Shown one piece after another: positions 1 through 18,239 of a stretch of DNA of 64,000 bases (its first letter is position 1; every line of letters starts with the position of its first letter). Position numbers and translations under genes: made by a program. Origin of the DNA: Gibbula magus (Eukaryota > Mollusca > Gastropoda > Trochida > Trochidae); the NCBI GenBank assembly GCA_936450465.1, contig OW388302.1:57290459-57354458 (forward strand). Direction: 5' to 3'. The notes under the pieces are model-generated. The model saw only the letters and a list, made by a program, of their open reading frames with translations, did no database searches and was not told where the DNA came from.

Positions 1-70
1 GTCACCATGGCCCGGGTAGTTTATGTCACTGAAACGTCACTTTCAAATTAAATTAAGCAACTGCACAAAA

Positions 71-334
71 TTAATTACTATAAATGTATTCATACATTTC
101 ATTGTTCCCAGCCACTGCCATTCTTTTGTTACAAGAGTTGTCTTCCGACATTTCTCTTTGCAAAAGAGTAACAATTTCTGTCAATAAACTAAATACCATT
201 TTATCTGCCAAACTGTATTTCACAGGTGATAGCTCTTCAAGTTCAAGCGTATTTATAACTTTCATCAACTCTTGTTTATATATTTCACGGGCGACACACG
301 GGGATATTCTGTGTACGTCTCTTCTGACCCTCAA
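71..334 (-). other. Possible terminal coding exon, unknown protein
   Basis: An open frame on the minus strand reads about 70 residues of helical, charged sequence (EIYKQELMKVINTLELEELS, then LLTEIVTLLQREMSED) and ends at a TAA at 71. The first codon of the open stretch is TTG with an in-frame stop just before it, so if this is coding it is an internal or last exon. Possible acceptor AGs lie at about 325-360, none with a good pyrimidine tract. Composition looks coding-like and resembles the helical C-terminal tails of Myb/SANT- or MADF-type proteins, but no domain is recognised. It may be chance. Confidence 0.25.
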
Positions 335-1999
335 ACTTCAGAAATACCTAAAATGATAACTATCCCGGTTACACTGTCTCTATATTTATGTAGAGGCCCT
401 GAATCAGTATAGTTAGCATTTTAGACTTTTTTTTTCAGTTTTTGAGTCAGTACTTGGACAACTACTGTAGTTTAAGCATGTTGGACAAAATAAGGTGATG
501 ATGTAAACCAAAATAATTCCGTTACCGTGATTGGAAATGTAATGTTGCACATACAAAAATATTTCATTTTTGACGTCATTTTTGCACTTAGCAATGGCAA
601 TAACATTACGCGGATTGTATCACTGTACACAAATCGTCATCCCTTCCTTGATATCTAACTGCAGTGGTGAGCACAACTTTCTCTGAGAAAACTGTCCCCT
701 CCCCTCCACAATCATATATTCTTATTGAATAAAGAGACCAAACACATGGTGCTTCAGCTTTAATGAATGTATGAATATTTGATAGTGATAAACAATGCAT
801 CATAATGAAAACAACAAGGCAAAAGTGAACACAGCTCAAATACCCCCGCCTGAAGTTTGATCGTATTCATACAGTATAAATAAAATGGAAAACATAATCT
901 AGTCAATCATGTCAATGAATAACTGATTGTTTTTAATGAAAATATTTTTGTAATTATTTGAACCGTGGAGTTTAAACCACTGAAAGGTATAACAATACCA
1001 TATACGCAACATCCAAAGTAAAGTTTTCAAGTTATATATTTTTTTAGTTATGCCCCAGAAATGACACAAATGACACAGAGTTAAACCCTACAGGACACAA
1101 CAGCACCATATAGGTTACTTCGATACCAAATTTGAAGTTTCCAAGTCAAATAGTTTTTGAGATATGCTCCAAAAACAATTTCGAACGGACAGACGCACGG
1201 ACGGACACATGGAAATATATACCCCCGACAACGTCGTAGCAGGGGTATAATGAGAAAAGCATAAAATCTTAGACTCATATGACTGATGTCAGGGTGATAC
1301 CAGGCAACCCACGATAATCATGGATACTACACTGCCCAGACTGATACTACCCAAATGGATATCTTATACTACCTAGACGGATATCTAATAATATCCATAC
1401 TGCTTCGCCGGATATCTTATTATACCTAGCCGGATATCTTATACTGCCCAGTCTAATATCTTATACTGCCCATGCCCTCAAATATTATTACTGTATTATT
1501 TCGGTCACAAGACCATACCTAAGACAACCCCCACTTTTCGGAGGATTGTCCTGGTTATTCTCAGGTGATAGCCCAACCCCAATTTTGCCAGATGTTCCAT
1601 GGTGATACATTACACAACTTTATTATTTGATTTTAAGGTAAGTGTCAAAAACCTATATAAGACCTATTCTGACTGGCCGACAGTCTCTGCTATAAATTTT
1701 CATCTGAGTTGTGATCTCTCCCGTCTCAAAGCCCCACCCCCTTTATTCAAGATGTTTGTTTGCCTGTCCCCCTGGTCTTATACCAGAGAGAGTATGGTGG
1801 TAGGATATAACTTAGTTGCAAGTTGACAATTTCACATTAGTAGTTTGTTATGTCATCAAACAATTTATAGTTTTCCATCTCTGGGCAATTATAGCTCTGA
1901 AACCCTTTGTTCAATATGCTGCCTTTAAAATTAATTGTGAGTACTGTTGTAGGAGATTTTCAGATCTGTATGTGAACATAAATTGTCAATAGAAATGTA
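335..1999. other. Gene-poor stretch with a hairpin repeat
   Basis: No coding exon is supported here. At about 1190-1250 there is a short-hairpin repeat (acccccg...cgtagcaggggt) preceded by an acggacggac-type motif; the same type of sequence recurs at 13.84 kb. The motif TGGATATC and close variants repeat at 1355-1460. A minus-strand AATAAA (tttatt on plus) at 1619-1624 could be the polyadenylation signal for the gene ending at 2000, but this is only positional. Confidence 0.4.
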
Positions 2000-9168
<7,169 letters not shown>

Positions 9169-9339
9169 TCATAAAAACAACATCGAATGCATGCGCAGAT
9201 GAAATGTGCCGTCGCATGTTGACAATATCAGCGATCTGTGCCTCATATCTGCGTGTGAGGCATTCTGAGTAGGTCCTGAATTCAAGAATGGCTTCTTAGG
9301 GTTGTCTTCTCCTCCTGAAATAAAATGGATCTTCTTTTT

Positions 9340-9480
9340 CACGCTAATTTCATCAACACTATGCTTTGTGCGCCGCCATTTTCTTGCAACAATGATCTCG
9401 CGCGACTCCACGAGACAAACTATTCTTGGCGCGAAATCGTTTCATTACTCGCCGCTCGCCTATTCTATTTTTAGAATGGG
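9340..9480 (-). promoter_or_regulatory. Probable CpG-rich promoter of HDGF-like gene
   Basis: In this AT-rich window this short stretch is rich in CpG (cgcgcgactcc, ttggcgcgaaatcg, cgccgctcgcc). It lies 230-370 bp upstream of the ATG at 9111. On the minus strand it holds aaaATGGCGGCGC, a YY1-type motif, and a TTGGCGCGAAA-like E2F motif. The YY1-motif ATG itself opens only a six-codon frame. The assignment is positional. Confidence 0.45.
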
Positions 9481-9589
9481 GATATCCGCACAGTGCGCTA
9501 GTTGAATGATGAGCTAGATTTCTGCCTTGCCAAATTGTAACACTTTTAAGGATTTGTTACATCGTCTTATCGAAATGAAATCGTTTATT

Positions 9590-10140
9590 TTAGCTTATGG
9601 CATAGCATGGGGTCCGGCGTCCGTCCATCCATCCGTCCGCCCATCCGTAAACTTTTCTTCGCTTTTTCGACTTCTCCTGAACCAATATGACTCGAGAGAG
9701 CTGGAATTTTATCATAATATGCAGACTCCTTGGCCAATATGGATTCTAAATTGTAGATTTTGTGACCCTCTGACCCCAAATAGGGTCACAGGGGTCACAT
9801 CCTTAAAAACTCTAGAGAGCTGAAAAGTTGTGTGCAGACTCCTTGGCCAATGGGGATTCTAAATTGTAGTTCCCGTGACCCCAAATAAGGGTCACAGGGG
9901 TCACAACCGTAAAAACCTATTTTCATCTTCTCAAGTTCCAATGGGGGTCCTAAATTGTAGATTTCGTGACCCCAAATAGGGTCACAAGGGTCACATCATT
10001 AAAAACCTATTTTCATCTTCTTCTCCAGTTCCAAAAGGTCCAAAGAGCTGAAAAGTTGTGTGCAGACTCCTTGGCCAATGGGGATTCTAAATTGTAAATT
10101 TGTTGACTCTGTGACCCAAAATAGGATCACAGGGTTCACG
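9590..10140. repeat. Repeat with gtccgtcc head and 130-bp-class subrepeats
   Basis: This begins with a head shared by three other copies (ttagctcat..., ggcttatggcatggcat, then gtccgtcc runs) and continues with degenerate subrepeats built on tgcagactccttggccaatg and gtgaccccaaatagggtcac. The same subrepeats fill 10.4-12.7 kb and recur at 15.91-16.19 kb. Such arrays look like the non-coding end of a transposable element; no transposase is visible. Confidence 0.7.
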
Positions 10141-12720
10141 ACCTGAAAAAAACAGTACCCTTGATATTTTATGTGCTCTTCACTTCAGTCAGTATAGACA
10201 TCAAGGGAGGTAATCCCATATATGTCAGCTCTAACATGTTTTTTGGAGAAGTGGTTGTTGAGAAAGAGAAGTTGAAAACTATAGGAATTGAGGGTCTAAT
10301 CAAAATTGTATGTAATATTTATTTTGTAATTTTTAGCTCATCGGGCCTTTCAGGCTTATGGCATGGCATATGGCGTCCGTCCACCCGTCCATCCGTCCGT
10401 CCCTCCATCCGTGCGTAAACATTTCGCTTTTTCGACTTCTTCTCCAGAACCAATAACTCCACAGAGCTGTAATTTTATTTGCAGACTCCTTGGCCAATGG
10501 GGATTCTAAATTGTAGATTTCGTGACCCCATGACCCCAGATGGGGTCCAAAGGTGACATCCTTAAAAACCTATTTTCATCTTCTTCTCCAGTTCCAACAG
10601 GTCTAGAGAGCTGAAAATTTGTGTGCAGACTCCTTGGCCAATGAATATTCTAAATTGTAGATTTCGTGACCCCATGACCCCAAATGGGATCACAGGGGTC
10701 ACATCCTTAAAAACCTATTTTCATCTTCTTCTCCAGTTCCAACAGGTCTAGAGAGCTGAAAATTTGTGTGCAGACTCCTTGGCCAATGAGGATTCAAAAT
10801 TGTAGATTTCGTGACCCCAAGACCCCAAATGGGGTCACAGGGGTCACATCCTTCAAAACCTATTTTCATCTTCTTCTCCAGTTCCAAAAGGTTCCGAGAG
10901 CTAAAAAGTTGTGTGCAGACTCCTTGGCCAATGGGGATTCTAAATTGTAAATTTGTTGACTCTGTGACCCAAAATAGGATCACAGGGTTCACGACCTGAA
11001 AAAAACAGTACCCTTGATATTTTATGTGCTCTTCACTTCAGTCAGTATAGACATCAAGGGAGGTAATCCCATATATGTCAGCTCTAACATGATTTTTGGA
11101 GAAGTGGTTGTTGAGAAAGAGAAGTTGAAAACTTGAAAACTATAGGAATTGAGGGTCTAATCAAAATTGTATGTAATATTTATTTTGTAATTTTTAGCTC
11201 ATCGGGCCTTTCAGGCTTATGGCATGGCATATGGCGTCCGTCCACCCGTCCATCCGTCCGTCCCTCCATCCGTGCGTAAACATTTCGCTTTTTCGACTTC
11301 TTCTCCAGAACCAATAACTCCACAGAGCTGTAATTTTATTTGCAGACTCCTTGGCCAATGGGGATTCTAAATTGTAGATTTCGTGACCCCATGACCCCAG
11401 ATGGGGTCCAAAGGTGACATCCTTAAAAACCTATTTTCATCTTCTTCTCCAGTTCCAACAGGTCTAGAGAGCTGAAAATTTGTGTGCAGACTCCTTGGCC
11501 AATGAATATTCTAAATTGTAGATTTCGTGACCCCATGACCCCAAATGGGATCACAGGGGTCACATCCTTAAAAACCTATTTTCATCTTCTTCTCCAGTTC
11601 CAACAGGTCTAGAGAGCTGAAAATTTGTGTGCAGACTCCTTGGCCAATGAGGATTCAAAATTGTAGATTTCGTGACCCCAAGACCCCAAATGGGGTCACA
11701 GGGGTCACATCCTTCAAAACCTATTTTCATCTTCTTCTCCAGTTCCAAAAGGTTCCGAGAGCTAAAAAGTTGTGTGCAGACTCCTTGGCCAATGGGGATT
11801 CTAAATTGTAAATTTGTTGACTCTGTGACCCAAAATAGGATCACAGGGTTCACGACCTGAAAAAAACAGTACCCTTGATATTTTATGTGCTCTTCACTTC
11901 AGTCAGTATAGACATCAAGGGAGGTAATCCCATATATGTCAGCTCTAACATGATTTTTGGAGAAGTGGTTGTTGAGAAAGAGAAGTTGAAAACTTGAAAA
12001 CTATAGGAATTGAGGGTCTAATCAAAATTGTATGTAATATTTATTTTGTAATTTTTAGCTCATCGGGCCTTTCAGGCTTATGGCATGGCATATGGCGTCC
12101 GTCCACCCGTCCATCCGTCCGTCCCTCCATCCGTGCGTAAACATTTCGCTTTTTCGACTTCTTCTCCAGAACCAATAACTCCACAGAGCTGAAATTTTAT
12201 TTGCAGACTCCTTGGCCAATGGGGATTCTAAATTGTAGATTTCGTGACCCCATGACCCCAGATGGGGTCCAAAGGTGACATCCTTAAAAACCTATTTTCA
12301 TCTTCTTCTCCAGTTCCAACAGGTCTAGAGAGCTGAAAATTTGTGTGCAGACTCCTTGGCCAATGAATATTCTAAATTGTAGATTTCGTGACCCCATGAC
12401 CCCAAATGGGATCACAGGGGTCACATCCTTAAAAACCTATTTTCATCTTCTTCTCCAGTTCCAACAGGTCTAGAGAGCTGAAATTTTGTGTGCAGACTCC
12501 TTGGCCAATGAGGATTCAAAATTGTAGATTGCATGACCCCAAGACCCCAAATGGGGTCACAGGGGTCACATCCTTCAAAACCTATTTTCATCTTCTTCTC
12601 CAGTTCCAAAAGGTCTAGAGAGCTAAAAAGTTGTGTGCAGACTCCTTGGCCAATGGGGATTCCAAATTGTAGATTTCGTGACCCCATGACCACAACTGGG
12701 GTCACAGGGGTCACATGTTT
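10141..12720. repeat. Tandem 853/861-bp direct duplication of the same element
   Basis: Three head-to-tail units start near 10141, 10994 and 11855. Spacings are 853 and 861 bp; the difference is an 8-bp duplication of acttgaaa in units 2 and 3. Units 1 and 2 are nearly identical over hundreds of bases; unit 3 diverges only near its right end. Each holds the gtccgtcc head and several copies of the tgcagactccttggccaatg subrepeat. Short open frames here are by-products of the repeat. Confidence 0.9.
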
Positions 12721-12972
12721 AAAAACCCAAACTTACAATATAAGATTACTTGTCCACGTGTTATTTACAAATGTATGAACATTTTAACAGTTACACTTTT
12801 TAAAATCAGCTATCAAACGGGCCCTTCTTGATTAATGTTACAAAATATGAAATTGTACAGAATCTATAGTCCTTTAGGAGATATCGCTTGATCTCCCACA
12901 ACCTATGTCTCCTGTGGCACAGAGTACTGAATGGTAAAACGTTTTCTTCTTTGACTTGCATTGTAGTAGAAG

Positions 12973-13457
12973 TTAAAAGTACATACATTGTGTTGTTGGG
13001 GGTAAAATATTGCAAACGTTATAAATGGTGTTACTTTATCGAGAAGTGCCGACTGTTACCAAAACTACCATTTTGACGATAGTAGACTTGGCATATTGAC
13101 GATATGAAGAGAAAAGTAGTGATTTCTGATCGAAAACCGGGCAATGAACAGCGTGTAGCGCGCGTCAATGAGTCAAACGTAATTTTTTAATCTTATTTAT
13201 ATCAGACAAAAAGACAAATTTGAGTGGATAATGTTTAATAGGTCACATAACGACTGTGCATGTAAATGGGACGTGCAGTTTCAGTTTCTGTACATGCATA
13301 ATGATGTTACTCAATTTTAATTGGAAACTAGTAATTATGATATATTTGACTATTTGGGATAAATATGCACGCTGAGTAAAATTATTTGCATTGTAAACAG
13401 CACATGTGGTAAGTTGGAACGTATTAAAGCCTGGAAACACAATGGATGCACCTTTAG
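12973..13457. mobile_element. TTAA MITE, family AGGTACATCC, copy A
   Basis: The left end reads TTAA then AAGTACATACATTGTG; the right end reads CACAATGGATGCACCTTTAG. The body (ccaaacgttataaatggt class, gatttctgatcgaaaaccgg, gatgttactc, cgtattaaagcc) matches copies at about 28680-29179 and 44142-44639. It is about 485 bp with no coding capacity and is diverged at both ends. Confidence 0.8.
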
Positions 13458-13728
13458 GTGATGAAGAATGATCACATGCTATGAAAAATTAGAATCTGTG
13501 TCCAAACGTCGCCTACACAGAATAAAGGAGGCCCGTGTTGATAAAATATTCAATATACTCGGCGAGCCTTTTGTTGATATATTTGATATAAGAAGACATT
13601 TAAGATTCTCTTTTAGATATAAACAAGTCATTGAGAGCGTAACTGTTAACCATATCTATTTATCTGAATTAGGAGAAATCAAATTCTGTTAGAAGATTGA
13701 CTTTTATAAGAATGGCTGGTCAAGGAAT

Positions 13729-14990
13729 GGACATCACACTGTATAATGTACATGTCGTACTGCTTACTGTAAGTGCTAAGATGGCTAAATATTATAATAT
13801 TCTTTATAATTGGCGATTGGAGAATATAATCATTTATTATACCCCCGCTACGAAGTAAGCGGGGGTATATAGCGGTCATTCCGTCCTTCCGTCCTTCCGT
13901 CTGGTCAATTTTCTCAAAAACCGTCAAACTTTGTACAGTTGATAACTATGTTCTTCCGATCGCGCACAGACAATTTTCAATTTTCTGAGATTTAAATTGT
14001 TTGTCGTTACCATGGAAACGTCATATTTTGGACTTAGTTTTATTGTGTTCAATGGGGACAAGTTTTCTCGGATACTGTTCAACCTAGGTGAATGAAATTT
14101 TGGTTGTGAGTACTCATGACCATACTCTTTATCGAGTTCGAAAACCAGTTCCGAAATATTATTTTTTACGGAGTTATGGCCCATGAATCCGAAATTTAAC
14201 TTAGTACCAAAATAACTGTGATGCTCCAATGGGGACAAGTTTTCTCGGCAACTATTTAATACATCTAGGTGAATGAAATTTAATATGGAGGTAGTCCAGA
14301 TGATACTCTTCATCGAGTTCGAAAACCAGTTCCGAAATATTATTTTTTACGGAGTTATTGCCCTTGAATCCGAAATTGAACTTGGTACCAAAAGAGCTCT
14401 GATGCTTCAATTGGGACAAGTTTTCCCGGCAACTATTACATCTAGGTGAATGAAATTTAACATGTAGGTAGTCCAGATGATACTCTTCATCGAGTTCACA
14501 GTCCAGTTCCGAAACATTATTTTTTACGGAGTTATGAAGCCCTTGAATCTTGAACTTGGTACAAATTACCGGTGTGATGCTCTAATGGGAAAATTAAGTT
14601 ACCTGAAAAATATTACATCTCATGATCTGGGTGACTGAAATTTTGTAATAACAGTCAGTTCCTTAAATTATTTTGGACAATATTATGATGCTTGAAGCTG
14701 TTTTATTTTATACATAGTACCCTTCACATCTATAATTCTCATTGGATGGATAGCGGATTTTCAAAGGTAGGAATTTGACAATCTTTACTGACAGACCAAT
14801 GGTAGATTCGCGAGATATTATATTACTTATGTTTGTAGATATGAAAATATAAACATGATATTATGTTATTGAATGCATTACTATGAACTGTTCGCTAATT
14901 TATGGTGTGAAGAATTGAATTATGTGATAAGACCGACATCACACTATATAATGTACATGTCGTACTGCTTTCTGTAAGTGCTAAGATGTG
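13729..14990. mobile_element. Repeat element flanked by a 55-bp direct repeat
   Basis: A sequence beginning gacatcacactRtataatgt and ending ctgtaagtgctaagatg is present at both 13729-13783 and 14936-14990. Between them lies a hairpin (tacccccgctacgaag / agcgggggtata) at 13840-13870 followed by ccttccgtccttccgt, then three to four degenerate units of roughly 180 bp built on ggggacaagttttctcgg and tttttacggagttat. This fits a non-autonomous insertion or a duplication-flanked repeat. No coding frame is supported. Confidence 0.6.
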
Positions 14991-15066
14991 TGTAGCAGTT
15001 ACGTTTGTGCATTACTGCTTCATTACTGCTTCATTACTGCTTCATTATTGCTTCATGAACACAAAG

Positions 15067-15295
15067 TTAAAGGGACACCGCGTCGACAATAAAAATGAGA
15101 TCATGTGTATCTATGCTGATTAACATGGCTGCTGATAAGTCACAGACACCAAATTTCAGACAATTGACGTAATTGGTAATAAAAACTACTGCAGGTAGAC
15201 AGTGAAGTGAAGCGTAACTCGTTAGCAGACACTCTAATAAGCTAAGTAAGATAAAGATAGGACTCATTTTTATCCTCGACGCAGTGTCCCTTTAA
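15067..15295. mobile_element. TTAA MITE, family AGGGACAC, copy 1
   Basis: TTAA lies at 15067-15070 and 15292-15295. The inverted ends read AGGGACACCGCGTCGA and TCCTCGACGCAGTGTCCCT. The body contains paired gagatca...atctatgctgatta / taataagctaagtaag-type sequence. It is 221 bp between the TTAAs and non-coding. A second intact copy is at 21653-21882. Confidence 0.85.
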
Positions 15296-15912
15296 CCATG
15301 CAGTTGTGCAGTGATGTTCTGAAACCTTTCTGTGATTAACTTTATTTTTGTAAAATAATATTCTTAACAACTGACTATGCAACATATTTTAGAGCTCTCG
15401 TGAGAAGGAAATATTGGAGAACAGAGACATTGACACAATCAATATGGTCCGGGGTATATAGAGAATCTCACCCTAGTGGCCTCCGATTATATATATCAAC
15501 AATGAACATGAGTTACAAATATCCGAGGCTTGTCGAGGATAATTTCCCTTTTATCAACGAGTGTTGATATATTTGTTATCAGAAGTCACGAGGGCGAGAT
15601 TCTATTTATCATCCAAAATCATTCTTATTACATTTCAATGAAAATGGTGTACATCTCTGAGCACAGCTCTGCCATTTTTGACTTCTAATGCGGTGATGTC
15701 ATAGCATTGTGGGGTAATCATGTTTTATGATGTCATAGCATTGTGATGTCATTACTCGACGATGTAAAAACATTATGACGTCATGTAGTTGACGGTGACA
15801 AGGCATTGTGCAAACTCTACTGTCAAAACGATATCGCTTGATATTACCCATATTGGAATACGGACACAGGGTAGTATTTTTCCTGTAAGTCACATGGGAG
15901 TTACACCGTTTT

Positions 15913-16190
15913 AGCTCATTATCAGGCCTAAAAGGCCCGATGGGCTTATGGCATGGCATGGTGTCCGGCATCTGTCCGTCCATCCGTCCGCCTGTAAACA
16001 TTTCGGTTGTTCGACTTCTTCTCCAGAACCAATAACTCTAGAGAGCTGAAAAGTTGTGTGCAGACTCCTTGGCCAATGGGGATTCTAAATTGTAGTTCCC
16101 GTGACCCCAAATAAGGGTCACAGGGGTCACAACCGTAAAAACCTATTTTCATCTTCTCAAGTTCCAAAAGGTCTAGAGAGTTTATATGTT
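15913..16190. mobile_element. Copy of the gtccgtcc-headed element
   Basis: This repeats the head seen at 9.6 and 10.4 kb: ttttagctcat, gcttatggcatggcatgg, tccgtccatccgtccg, cgacttcttctccagaacca. One tgcagactccttggccaatg subrepeat follows. Confidence 0.7.
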
Positions 16191-16540
16191 GTGTAGCTAT
16201 TTGACTTATTTTCCAACAATACAGATCCTGATGAGCTCTATTTTTACGTAATATATTACACAAATGATCTACATCCCCAGGAAAGGTGCAGTGTCGTTTT
16301 ACACAAGCGATTTTGTGATTAGTTAATAAGATACCGAATTTTGTTACGAAATTCTGTAGCTTCAATTCACATGATTCAGGGAGACCTAAATTTGTCTGAT
16401 CAATATCGCAGAAAGAAACATTCATCCGATTCTGTTCAACCTTTGCACTTACCTTCTAGGTGCAGTGTCGAAATGTTTTTTGACCATTTACATAATATAT
16501 TACACAAGTGTATTAATCTGGGCTCTGATCCATACCATTC

Positions 16541-16705
16541 ATAACAGCGAGCGCTTATAATCGCTCATTGACCGCTACATTAAACCTCTCTTGAACGCGA
16601 TTGCTCAATGTAGCGCTACGTAGCAAAGCGAGCAAACTTCGAGGAATCGCACCGTGTCGTTCAGGAGAGAATGGGCTACATTGAACGCTAATTGAGCGAT
16701 CAGTG
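16541..16705. repeat. Dispersed foldback repeat (tagcgctacgtagc type)
   Basis: It contains cctctcttgaacgcgattgc, tagcgctacgtagcaa and gcgagcRaacttcgaggaat, all shared in order with 61465-61706. Many gagcgatt / aatcgctc segments pair with each other. The other copy has clearer inverted ends. Confidence 0.65.
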
Positions 16706-17324
16706 AGTACCCAACCACTTTCAAGCAGAAAGATAACTGATTTAGTTGTGAAAACATTTTTTTTTTCATTTAATATCTATCATGTAATAAATGTATATAA
16801 GTTGTATGCTTCTCTCGAAGGTAATTCCGTCTAAATTAGAAGCACAACCCTTAAGACAGTATAGGGTACCTCTCCACAAGCACGACCCATAAGACGGTAT
16901 AGGGTACCTCCCCATAACACTAGGGCTTAGGGGGTGCAGCAATTCTTCTGTAGAAGTAGAAAATGTGAAACACTTATGGAGGAAGGATGCCAGCACAGAC
17001 ATATGCTGAGCCTTGTTGGCCGGTGAACTACAGAAGACTCAACACCAGTTTAATGCTAAAATAAGTTTTATTTACAAGTTTGTTTTCAAGTAAAAGAACC
17101 ATTAGTTTTATTTATTTTCAAATTCAATTCAATTCAAACATGATATTGTCTCCAAAATTTACTTTCCTTTTAATTATTTCTAAGAAGCATCTCTACAACT
17201 ATGAACTGGAAATTGAACAAATTATCAGGTTCATGAATGAATGAATATTTTTATCCTAAGAGGGTTTACTTTCAAAACCAGTAATCCAATTGTTCTACTG
17301 AGTGAACTTACAACTGTAACTTAC

Positions 17325-18220
17325 AACTCATGTCTCATGTCGGACAAGGAGTAAAGTCACTTACAACTCACGTCTCATATCAGAGTAGGAGTAAATTCAC
17401 TTACAACTCATGCCTGACAAGGAGTAAAGTCACTTACAACTCATGCCTGACAAGGAGTTAAGTCACTGACATTTCATGCCTCATGGTAGACAAGGAGTAA
17501 AGTCACAACTCACGTCTCATATCAGAGCAGGAGTAAAGTCACTTACAACTCATGCCTGACAAGGAGTAAAGTCACTTACAACTCATGCCTGACAAGGAGT
17601 AAAGTCACTGACATTTCATGCCTCATGGTAGACAAGGAGTAAAGTCACTTACAACTCATGTCTCATGTCAGAGCAGGAGTAAAGTCACTAACAACTCATG
17701 CCTGACAAGGAGTAAAGTCACTAACATTTCATGCTACATGGCGGACAAGGAGTAAAGTCACATACAACTCACGTCTCATATCAGAGCAGGAGTAAAGTCA
17801 CTAACACCTCATTTTGGACAAGGAGTAAAGTCACTAACACGGTGGACAAAGTGAAGTCACTTACAATTCATGCCTCATGTCGGACAAGGAGTAAAGTCAC
17901 TGACATATCATGCCTTATGAGGGACAAGGAGTAAAGTCACATACAACTCACGTCTCTTGTCAGAGCAGGAGTAAAGTCACTTACAACTCGTGTCGGACAA
18001 AGAGTAAAGTCACTTACATTTCATGCTACATTGCGGATAAGGAGTAAAGTCACTTACAACTCACGTCTCATATCAGAGCAGGAGTAAAGTCATTTACAAC
18101 TCATTTTGGACAAGGAGTAAAGTCACTTACAACTAACGTCTCATATCAGAGCAGGAGTAAAGTCACTTACAGCTCATGTCGGACAACGAGTAAAGTCACT
18201 AACAACTTGGAGACAAGGAG
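17325..18220. repeat. Minisatellite, irregular 33-45 bp units
   Basis: More than 20 units share the core aaggagtaaagtcacttacaactcatg, with alternating variants (tcatgcctgacaagg, acgtctcatatcagagcagg, atttcatgcctcatggtaga). Unit length varies because some copies lack the middle. The variants alternate in small blocks, which points to higher-order duplication. Confidence 0.85.
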
Positions 18221-18239
18221 TGAATCATTCAAACTCTCA

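Noticed and set aside
9169..9411. 80-codon minus-strand ORF upstream of the HDGF-like ATG
   Set aside because: Begins at a non-ATG codon in promoter-like DNA; the ATG at 9111 with its immediate PWWP sequence is the better start. It may be 5' UTR.
10699..11853. Duplicated 97-codon ORFs with identical proteins
   Set aside because: They are the same frame read twice in an 861-bp tandem duplication of a non-coding element built from gtgacccc subrepeats.
13468..13692. 74-codon plus-strand ORF (RVDKIFNILGEPFVDIFDIR)
   Set aside because: Composition is fairly protein-like, but it lies in AT-rich DNA directly beside a MITE, with no splice sites, neighbours or recognisable family. Left unannotated.
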